Source of the DNA: Planctomycetaceae bacterium
GTDB lineage: Bacteria; Planctomycetota; Planctomycetia; Pirellulales; Thermoguttaceae
NCBI GenBank assembly: GCA_031259095.1
Contig: JAIRLW010000615.1
Coordinates: 1-5,085 of the forward strand
Reading direction: 5' to 3'
Length of the DNA: 5,085 nt
Position numbers and translations under genes: made by a program. Positions 1-5,085 of the stretch are shown piece by piece (within the stretch, counting starts at the first letter, position 1; the number at the start of each line of letters is the position of its first letter). The notes under the pieces were generated by a model. That model did not search any database. It was not told the DNA's origin and saw only the letters and a list, made by a program, of their open reading frames with translations.

Positions 1-5
1 AAAAT

Positions 6-90
6 AAAGCCCTGAAAGGGCGCAAGCATGGAATCTGTATTTTTTTTGAAAATAATGAACATTATTAGGCTTTCGCCCTTTCAGGGCTTT
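6..90. repeat. Nested inverted repeat (REP/BIME-like palindromic element)
   Basis: Positions 6-27 pair with 69-90 at 21 of 22 positions; the single mismatch is c23 against t73, and the outer 17 bp (6-22 with 74-90) are perfect. Each arm is itself a small hairpin with a 5-bp GCCCT/AGGGC stem and a 3-base loop (9-21 and 76-88). The central loop holds a further 7-bp palindrome, AATAATG/CATTATT (51-57 with 60-66). T-rich tracts follow the hairpin on each strand (about 88-96 on plus; about 8-1 read on minus), so it could act as a bidirectional terminator. On the minus strand it is the first strong structure after the pump gene that could stop transcription. It resembles the intergenic palindromes dispersed in many Bacteroidota and Planctomycetota genomes; that is recollection, not a search. 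No coding region is seen here. Confidence 0.75.
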
Positions 91-146
91 TTATTTCATG
101 GTTTTATATTTGTTACGTATGGCGTTGCCCTACGCTATTGCTGATT

Positions 147-165
147 GCCCCGTTGGGGCGTTTTT
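147..165 (+). terminator. Hairpin plus T tract, terminator-like or REP-like
   Basis: A perfect 5-bp GCCCC/GGGGC stem (147-151 with 155-159) with a GTT loop is followed by G and five T residues (161-165). That is the layout of an intrinsic terminator read on the plus strand, for a gene that would lie left of the window. It is the wrong way round for the pump gene, because on the minus strand A residues precede the stem and no T tract follows. The preceding GGCGTTGCCC (121-130) adds a second short GC-rich motif and gives the segment a repeat-element look. It may therefore be a dispersed palindromic repeat and not a dedicated terminator. Confidence 0.4.
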
Positions 166-228
166 AATAGACATCTATTTTAAAACGAAAACCGAATTTT
201 AAAGTGTGATGAGTATGTTACCATTTTT

Positions 229-3200
229 TTATTTTTTGAAGTTGAACACCATGTACAATACGCGCAACACTAATAAGGACATAATCATTGCGCCGATAAC
301 GCCGCCGATGACCACCGTTGCGAGAGGTCGTTGAACTTCTGCGCCGATTCCTGTACTGAAAGCCATTGGTAAAAATCCGAGACTTGCCACCAATGTTGTC
401 ATTAACACCGGACGTAATCTTGTTATTGCCGCTTGTGTTACCGCTTCTTCTAACTCTATTCCTTTTTGCCGGAGTTGCCGAATATACGAAACAAGAATCA
501 TGTCGTCCAAAACCGCAACTCCCGACATGGCGATAAATCCGACCGCCGCCGAAATCGAAAACGGCATGTCCCGCATCCATAACGCCACAATACCGCCAAC
601 CCACGCAAAAGGTATTCCCGTAAATATTCGTAATGCATCAATCAAATTTCTATACGTTAAATATAACAACATAAAAATTAAAAAAAGCGTTATCGGAACA
701 ACAATCAATAACCGTAACTTCGCACGTTCAAGATGTTCAAATTGTCCGCCGAACTCAACCCGATAACGCGCCGTCGGCATTGTTACCTGTTCGGTAATTT
801 TCTTTTTCGCCTCGCTTACAAAACTGCCAAGATCACGACGTCGAACATTCGCTGAAATCGTAATCCGCCGAATACCCCATTCACGCGAAATTGTTGACGG
901 TCCCTCAATAATCTCCACTGCCGCAAGACGTCCCAATGGAATTTGCGCACCATCCGGTGTTAAAATCGGAATCTCCATCACTGATTTCGGATCCTCCTGA
1001 TATTTGTCCGGTAATCGAATCACAAGCGGAAATCGTAACTCACCGTCAATCACCTCGCTGACAACCTTATTGCCAATCGACTCTACTAATTCCAAAACCT
1101 CTTTCGCCGGTATTCCATAAAATGCTAATCGTTCTTGTATCACCTTAATTTGTAACATCGGCTGCCCCGTAATTTGCTCAACCGAAACATCAGCCGCTCC
1201 CTTAATGGAATTAAGTATCTGTTCAATTTCCGCCGCCTTTTCTACCAATAAATCTAAATCGTCACCAAAAAGTTTCACCGCTAAATCCGCCCGAATTCCA
1301 GACGCTAATTCATTGATTCGCATTTCTATCGGTTGCGAAAATCCTAAACGTTGTCCGGGCAAATCACGCAACGTTAATTCTATCGCCTCGGTCAAACCCG
1401 CTTGTGTTTTCGCCCGTGTCCATTGCGAACGCGGATTCAACGAAATAAACATATCCGTCAACTCCGTTCCCATTGGGTCTGTACTAATTTCCGCTGAACC
1501 AATTCGACTCCAAACATTGTTGATTTCATCAGGAAAATTTTGTAACAACACTTTTTCCATTTCGGTATTGTAACGAACCGACTCCTCAATATCCGTTCCT
1601 GCCGGTCGAACAACTCCAACAACAATCGCCCCTTCCGAAAGACGCGGAATAAATTCCGAACCAAGATGAGGCGCAATCATTCCAAACGCAACAATCAACA
1701 CACAAACCGCAAATCCTAAAATCGCCGCCTTATTTCGTAATGAAAATTTAAGTACCGGTAAATAAAGCAATTTGAAAAGACGCATTAACAACGGTTCATG
1801 CTCCGATATTTTTCGCGGCAAAAATATACTTGCCAAAACCGGCATTAACGTCAACGATAAAATCATCGAACCGAGTAACGCAAAAATCACCGTCAACGCC
1901 ATCGGACGAAACATTTTGCCTTCAACTCCTTCAAGTGTCAGAATCGGCAAATACACAATCATAATGATCAACTCGCCAAACATCGTCGGCTTCCGAACCT
2001 CCACTGCCGCATCACGAATAATTTCAATCCGTGATTTATTGTTGCAGGAATTTTCCGAAAGTTTTCTCGTACAATTTTCTATCATCACCACCGAACTATC
2101 CACCACCAGCCCGAAATCAAGGGCACCCAAACTCAATAAACTTGCGGCAATTCCAAATTTGTACATTCCCGTAAACGCAAAAAGCATTGACAACGGAATT
2201 ACCAACGAAACAATAAATGCCGCTCGAATATTCCCAAGAAACGCAAACAAAACCGCTATTACCAATATACCGCCTTCCATCAGATTTTTTAGTACAGTAT
2301 CAATTACAAAATTGACTAATTCGGTACGGTCATAAACTGTTTTGAGTTGGACATTGGCGGGCAGATTTTGTTCGAGTGAATTTAATTTATTTTTCATTGC
2401 AGTTGTAACACGATGACTGTTTTCACCCATGAGCATAAAACCAAGTCCCATGACGACTTCCCCTTGACCGTTGGCGGTTACCGCGCCGCGCCGAATTTCG
2501 TGACCGATAACAACATCGCCAATATCTGAAATTAAAATTGGTACACCGTCTTCGGCGGAAATGACAATTTGCCTGATTTCTTCAATATTTGTTGTCCGCC
2601 CGATTCCTTGTACAAAAAGCGAACCTCCGCCTCCGGGTCGGCTGATATTTCCTCCGCCGCTGTTCAGATTATTTTTTTGTACCGATTCGATTACTTGATC
2701 AAACGTCAAACCGTGTTTCGATAATTTATCAGGATCAAGCCGAATCTGAAATTGCCGTTTGAAACCGCCCCATGTATTGATTTCTGCGGTTCCCGGAACA
2801 TTTTTCATTACCGGTTCAATTTGCCAATCGTGAATCATTCGTAATTCTGTTTCATCTGTTCCTTGTCCGACAACAATGTAATTTAAAACTTCACCAAGTC
2901 CGGTTGAAATAGGACCCATTTCCGGTTTCGCAATTCCGTCCGGTAATTCAACCGTGTTAAGACGTTCACCGACTAATTGCCGCGCAAAATAAATGTCAAT
3001 CTTGTCGTCAAACACAACAACAACCTGTGAAAAACCAAATTTTGAAACACTACGCATTTCCACAAGTCCGGGCAGCCCGCTAATTGATTGCTCCACCGGA
3101 AATGTAATTTGCTTTTCAATTTCTTCCGGTCCGAGAGCCGGAGCATTGGTATTGATCTGAACCTGAATTGGAGTTGTATCAGGAAATGCGTCAATATCAA

Positions 3201-3306
3201 GACGCAGCAGAAAATACAACCCCGCAACACCAAACAACAATACTCCCAATACAACAACAAAACGATAACGTAATGAAAAATCAATGACTTTATTCAGTAG
3301 GTCCAT
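229..3306 (-). CDS. czcA: CzcA/CusA-type heavy-metal efflux RND transporter (HME family), inner-membrane subunit
   Basis: This is a full-length (1025 aa) inner-membrane proton/metal antiporter, the pump subunit of a tripartite exporter. Helix 1 is at about residues 16-36, followed by the first periplasmic porter half (about 40-335). Helices 2-6 lie at about 340-495 and helix 7 at about 526-545. The second porter half covers about 548-860, and helices 8-12 about 864-1020. Helix 4 carries the family signature LDFGLVVDSSVVMIEN with D397, D403 and E410, spaced exactly like CzcA D402/D408/E415, which are needed for proton transport. By my alignment, the CusA metal-binding methionines M573, M623 and M672 correspond to Y579, L616 and E666. 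RINELASGIRADLAVKLFGDD (663-683) is CzcA-like, so Zn/Co/Cd/Ni is more likely than Cu/Ag. The ATG at 3306 gives the expected N-terminus, MDLLNKVIDFSLRYR. No Shine-Dalgarno is present. No adaptor or outer-membrane channel gene adjoins it. Helix 10 contains an unusual-looking D934-D935 pair. The symbol denotes the subgroup; metal specificity is inferred. Confidence 0.96.
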   Translation of the reverse strand: MDLLNKVIDFSLRYRFVVVLGVLLFGVAGLYFLLRLDIDAFPDTTPIQVQINTNAPALGPEEIEKQITFPVEQSISGLPGLVEMRSVSKFGFSQVVVVFDDKIDIYFARQLVGERLNTVELPDGIAKPEMGPISTGLGEVLNYIVVGQGTDETELRMIHDWQIEPVMKNVPGTAEINTWGGFKRQFQIRLDPDKLSKHGLTFDQVIESVQKNNLNSGGGNISRPGGGGSLFVQGIGRTTNIEEIRQIVISAEDGVPILISDIGDVVIGHEIRRGAVTANGQGEVVMGLGFMLMGENSHRVTTAMKNKLNSLEQNLPANVQLKTVYDRTELVNFVIDTVLKNLMEGGILVIAVLFAFLGNIRAAFIVSLVIPLSMLFAFTGMYKFGIAASLLSLGALDFGLVVDSSVVMIENCTRKLSENSCNNKSRIEIIRDAAVEVRKPTMFGELIIMIVYLPILTLEGVEGKMFRPMALTVIFALLGSMILSLTLMPVLASIFLPRKISEHEPLLMRLFKLLYLPVLKFSLRNKAAILGFAVCVLIVAFGMIAPHLGSEFIPRLSEGAIVVGVVRPAGTDIEESVRYNTEMEKVLLQNFPDEINNVWSRIGSAEISTDPMGTELTDMFISLNPRSQWTRAKTQAGLTEAIELTLRDLPGQRLGFSQPIEMRINELASGIRADLAVKLFGDDLDLLVEKAAEIEQILNSIKGAADVSVEQITGQPMLQIKVIQERLAFYGIPAKEVLELVESIGNKVVSEVIDGELRFPLVIRLPDKYQEDPKSVMEIPILTPDGAQIPLGRLAAVEIIEGPSTISREWGIRRITISANVRRRDLGSFVSEAKKKITEQVTMPTARYRVEFGGQFEHLERAKLRLLIVVPITLFLIFMLLYLTYRNLIDALRIFTGIPFAWVGGIVALWMRDMPFSISAAVGFIAMSGVAVLDDMILVSYIRQLRQKGIELEEAVTQAAITRLRPVLMTTLVASLGFLPMAFSTGIGAEVQRPLATVVIGGVIGAMIMSLLVLRVLYMVFNFKK

Positions 3307-3341
3307 AATAGTAATTTAAAGTTAATAAGGAATAGTAATTT
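3307..3341 (-). repeat. 11-bp direct repeat abutting the pump start codon
   Basis: On the plus strand AATAGTAATTT occurs at 3307-3317 and again, identically, at 3331-3341, a 24-bp offset. On the coding (minus) strand this reads AAATTACTATT twice, the second copy ending directly at the ATG of the pump gene. There is no GGAG-like ribosome site here, so the leader depends on A/T-rich sequence alone. The repeat could be a binding site for a regulator or chance in AT-rich DNA. Confidence 0.4.
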
Positions 3342-3347
3342 TTTTTT

Positions 3348-3384
3348 GAAAAACGAACTATGCGAAAAAGCGAACTATTCGAAA
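3348..3384. repeat. Two tandem ~17-bp repeats upstream of the pump gene
   Basis: Copy 1 (3348-3363, GAAAAACGAACTATGC) and copy 2 (3364-3380, GAAAAAGCGAACTATTC) are head to tail, differing by one inserted G and one G/T change. The first four bases of a third unit (GAAA) follow at 3381-3384. Copy 2 includes a small inverted repeat, CGAA-CTA-TTCG (3371-3381). The pair sits about 40-80 bp upstream of the pump start, where an operator could lie. No recognised metal-regulator box (MerR-type, ArsR-type or CzcR-type) is identifiable. Confidence 0.45.
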
Positions 3385-3393
3385 TGGTAGGAA

Positions 3394-3452
3394 ACAAAAT
3401 TTTCGTCCGTTTTGTAATCTAAAAAAACAATTTGTAATAAATAATTGTACAA
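3394..3452. other. Short repeats in the fic-pump spacer, unassigned
   Basis: This part of the spacer contains ACAAAA (3394-3399) inverted as TTTTGT (3410-3415). TTTGTAAT occurs as a perfect direct repeat at 3411-3418 and 3431-3438, exactly 20 bp apart. There is also an 8-bp palindrome, TTGTACAA, at 3445-3452, seven bases beyond the end of fic. None forms a GC-rich hairpin with a T tract, so there is no convincing intrinsic terminator after fic and read-through into the pump gene is possible. No convincing sigma70 promoter for the pump was found in the spacer. Confidence 0.3.
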
Positions 3453-3459
3453 CAGTTAA

Positions 3460-4605
3460 TTACTCCGCATTGAGTATTTCAAAACATTTTTTGTAGCAAA
3501 ATAGCCGGTTACGGTTTTGTGAAGTCATTTCTTCAACAATTTGTAATTGAATGAGATTTTTTATGACTTTATTTATTGTTGCGGAAGTTAAGTTTGTTGT
3601 TTCGGCGAGTGATTGCAATGTAACAATCGGACGGCGAATCATCGCTTCATGAATCAATTTTGACGAGGCAACAATACGTCCCGCCGTAACAATTTTTTCT
3701 TTGTCTTCATCAAATAAAACGTGAAGTTTTTTTGTTGCCGTAACAGCGTTGGCTGCTGTTTCATAAACCGCTTCCGCAAAAAATTCCAGCCAACTCTCCC
3801 AATCGCCTTGTTGACGAACACAATTGAGCAACTCGTAATATTCCCGCCGATGCTTTTTGAAATACAAACTCAAATAAAGTAACGGCTTCGTCAGAACTCT
3901 TTTTTCGTACAATAAAAATGTAATAAGCAGTCTCCCGACACGACCGTTGCCGTCCAAAAACGGATGAATCGTTTCAAATTGAACATGCGCTAAAGCCGCT
4001 AATAAAAGCGGAGACATTTCTTTATTGTGCAAAAAATTTTCCAGTTTGTCCAAACAATCAATCAACATTTCAGGCGGCGGCGGAACATAAATTGCATTGC
4101 CCGGTCGTGTGCCGCCAATCCAATTTTGTGAACGCCGAAACTCGCCCGGAGTTTGTGTTGCGCCGCGTCCGGTTGACAAAAGTTTAGCGTGAATTTCACG
4201 AATAAGACGAAGCGATAACGGAAAACCTTCATCAAGCCGCAAAATACCATGATTCAATGCCGCAACATAATTACTGACTTCTTGCACATCATCAATAGGA
4301 ACTCCCGGTATCTGATTAAGTTCAAAGGTCAATAAATCCGACAACGATGATTGTGTTCCTTCAATCATTGACGACAATACCGCTTCCTTGCGAATATAGG
4401 AGTACAAAAATAAAGAAGTTTCCGGCAATAAATCGCCGACACCTTCAAGACAACCAATCGCACGGTTGGCGTCGTCAAATAATCGCAACAACTTCGGCGC
4501 CCAAACAATCGGCGGTTCCGGCGGTAACGCAACCGGAACAAACGCTTTGACCGTTTCGCCAATCGTTGAAATCGTAACATAATGTCCGGTCGTTTGACGT
4601 TTCAT
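3460..4605 (-). CDS. Fic-family protein AMP-transferase, class II with N-terminal inhibitory motif and C-terminal winged helix
   Basis: This complete 381-aa protein has the size and layout of SoFic-type proteins. A Fic N-terminal domain (about residues 20-105) carries the inhibitory motif S78-S-M-I-E82-G83, matching (S/T)xxxE(G/N); E82 would block productive ATP binding until relieved. The Fic core (about 130-260) has an intact signature HPFLDGNGRVGR (214-225), with catalytic H214, Mg-binding D218 and R222/R225 for the ATP phosphates. The substrate-positioning flap is QNWIGGTRPGNAIYVPPPPE (160-179). The C-terminus (about 315-375, with SLAETTNLTSATINKVIKNL) looks like a winged helix. The predicted activity is AMP transfer from ATP to a Ser/Thr/Tyr hydroxyl of a protein, in the cytoplasm; the target is unknown. 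No small antitoxin gene adjoins it, as expected for the self-inhibited class. The ATG at 4605 is chosen because the N-terminal length fits; its leader is A-rich with no Shine-Dalgarno. The pump gene begins 153 bp downstream. Confidence 0.95.
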   Translation of the reverse strand: MKRQTTGHYVTISTIGETVKAFVPVALPPEPPIVWAPKLLRLFDDANRAIGCLEGVGDLLPETSLFLYSYIRKEAVLSSMIEGTQSSLSDLLTFELNQIPGVPIDDVQEVSNYVAALNHGILRLDEGFPLSLRLIREIHAKLLSTGRGATQTPGEFRRSQNWIGGTRPGNAIYVPPPPEMLIDCLDKLENFLHNKEMSPLLLAALAHVQFETIHPFLDGNGRVGRLLITFLLYEKRVLTKPLLYLSLYFKKHRREYYELLNCVRQQGDWESWLEFFAEAVYETAANAVTATKKLHVLFDEDKEKIVTAGRIVASSKLIHEAMIRRPIVTLQSLAETTNLTSATINKVIKNLIQLQIVEEMTSQNRNRLFCYKKCFEILNAE

Positions 4606-4627
4606 AATTTTTTGTTTTTTAGTAACA

Positions 4628-4674
4628 CGGGCATCTTGCCCGTAAGCAAATATTTAGGGCGGGCGAGATGCCTG
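4628..4674. repeat. Palindromic REP-like element in the fic leader
   Basis: Two levels of pairing are visible. Locally, ACGGGCA (4627-4633) pairs perfectly with TGCCCGT (4637-4643) around a TCT loop. More broadly, 4628-4642 pairs with 4660-4674 over 15 positions, two of them G-T pairs that become wobbles in plus-strand RNA and C-A mismatches in minus-strand RNA. The two structures are mutually exclusive. The GGGCATCTTGCCCG and CGGGCGAGATGCC halves resemble a dispersed intergenic repeat that I recall from other bacterial genomes. It lies between the small membrane-protein gene and fic, inside the likely fic 5' leader. Confidence 0.6.
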
Positions 4675-4707
4675 CGATCTCAAAATGACCAATTTATAAC
4701 AAGGTAA

Positions 4708-4736
4708 AGTATATCTGATGTTCCTGATAATTACAA
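4708..4736 (-). promoter_or_regulatory. Candidate sigma70-like promoter for fic
   Basis: Read on the minus strand, TTGTAA (4736-4731; 4 of 6 to TTGACA) is followed after exactly 17 bases by TATACT (4713-4708; 5 of 6 to TATAAT). Transcription would start near 4701 and give a leader of about 95 bases containing the palindromic element at 4628-4674. The -35 box abuts the stop codon of the upstream gene. If the host is Bacteroidota, whose main sigma factor prefers a different -7/-33 pattern, this match would mean less. Confidence 0.3.
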
Positions 4737-5085
4737 CTAAAAAAATACTGATGTGATTGTATAATAAATTGTTGCAAGAATTATGTTGAGTAGGAAATAA
4801 ACCAGCGTGTTTTGGAATAATTTACCAAATCTCGGCTTGCGATTTATATTAAAACCGCGAAGATTCAATTTGTAGGCAACTCTGCAAATGATCAGAAATA
4901 TAATCATTAAAATAAAAAAATGAATTAAATTGACCTTTTCCCACATCTGCCAATCCTGAAATGACCAATAATCTATTCGGGCAATCAAAATTATAAACCA
5001 TACAGAAAATGAAAAGCTGCTATTAAAAATAATCAACAATGACATTCTAAGATGATCATATACTGTAAGTGTATATTTGATTCCT
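4737..5085 (-). CDS. Small hypothetical membrane protein, 5' end beyond the window
   Basis: I do not recognise the family. From the ATG at 5045 the frame encodes 102 aa, but it stays open for 13 more codons (GIKYTLTVYDHLR) to the right edge, so the true start may lie outside. There is no Shine-Dalgarno before 5045. Three hydrophobic segments are visible, numbered from that ATG: about 3-23, 39-57 and 80-102, with the last running to the C-terminus. The stretch between helices 2 and 3 (about 58-76, KLNLRGFNINRKPRFGK) is strongly basic and should be cytoplasmic, placing the C-terminus outside the membrane. The segment between helices 1 and 2 is rich in Trp and acidic residues (DYWSFQDWQMWEK). 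It is visibly more AT-rich than the two genes downstream. It ends 131 bp before fic. No catalytic motif is seen. Confidence 0.6.
   Translation of the reverse strand, partial: GIKYTLTVYDHLRMSLLIIFNSSFSFSVWFIILIARIDYWSFQDWQMWEKVNLIHFFILMIIFLIICRVAYKLNLRGFNINRKPRFGKLFQNTLVYFLLNIILATIYYTITSVFF

Noticed and set aside
1..165. CRISPR array
   Set aside because: The repeats are inverted palindromes with different sequences, not regularly spaced identical direct repeats.
181..204. AT-rich inverted repeat TAAAA/TTTTA after the pump gene
   Set aside because: It is only five A/T pairs with a long loop and is expected by chance in such sequence.
218..604. 128-codon open frame on the minus strand overlapping the end of the pump gene
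   Set aside because: It is a shadow in another frame of the strongly supported pump gene; its product is rich in Arg/Gly/Asn with no domain-like pattern.
1772..2335. 187-codon plus-strand open frame opposite the pump gene
   Set aside because: It is antisense to conserved membrane helices of the pump, with no start signal and no protein-like features; it reflects codon bias on the other strand.
40..3352. The same T8-GAAAA string at 40-52 and 3340-3352, on either side of the pump gene
   Set aside because: It is low-complexity sequence common in AT-rich spacers, with unrelated flanks; it cannot be claimed as a target-site duplication.
3460..4605. Fic/antitoxin two-gene toxin-antitoxin module
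   Set aside because: The inhibitory motif is inside the protein itself (class II), and no small partner gene overlaps or adjoins it.

Overview
The window comes from an AT-rich bacterial genome. All three supportable genes lie on the minus strand, so transcription runs from right to left. Neither complete gene has a Shine-Dalgarno sequence; both start codons follow A/T-rich leaders. The spacers carry several different short palindromic (REP-like) elements. Together these features recall uncultured Bacteroidota or low-GC Planctomycetota, but there is no phylogenetic marker here and the assignment is only a lean.

Layout from left to right: positions 1-228 are non-coding and hold a near-perfect nested inverted repeat (6-90) and a second hairpin with a T tract (147-165). 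Positions 229-3306 (minus) encode a full-length CzcA/CusA-type heavy-metal efflux RND pump. Positions 3307-3459 form a spacer with several short direct repeats just upstream of the pump start. Positions 3460-4605 (minus) encode a complete Fic-family protein of the self-inhibited class II type with a C-terminal winged-helix-like region. Positions 4606-4736 form a spacer with a sigma70-like promoter candidate and a third palindromic element, which would lie in the fic leader. From 4737 to the right edge there is a small three-helix membrane protein, open at its 5' end.

Functionally, the RND protein would be the inner-membrane, proton-driven subunit of a tripartite metal exporter. Residues at the positions of the CusA methionine triad are not methionine, which favours divalent cations (Zn/Co/Cd/Ni) over Cu/Ag. 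Its usual partners, the periplasmic adaptor (CzcB-type) and outer-membrane channel (CzcC-type), are absent from the window: the upstream neighbour is fic, and no gene begins in the 228 bases downstream. The Fic protein probably transfers AMP from ATP to a protein target. No functional link between Fic and the pump can be shown from sequence. They are separated by 153 bp and may be independent units.

I do not see a clearly new multi-gene system here. The points most worth a second look are the orphan pump with an acidic pair in a late membrane helix, the repeat-rich spacer in front of it, and the three different palindromic elements.
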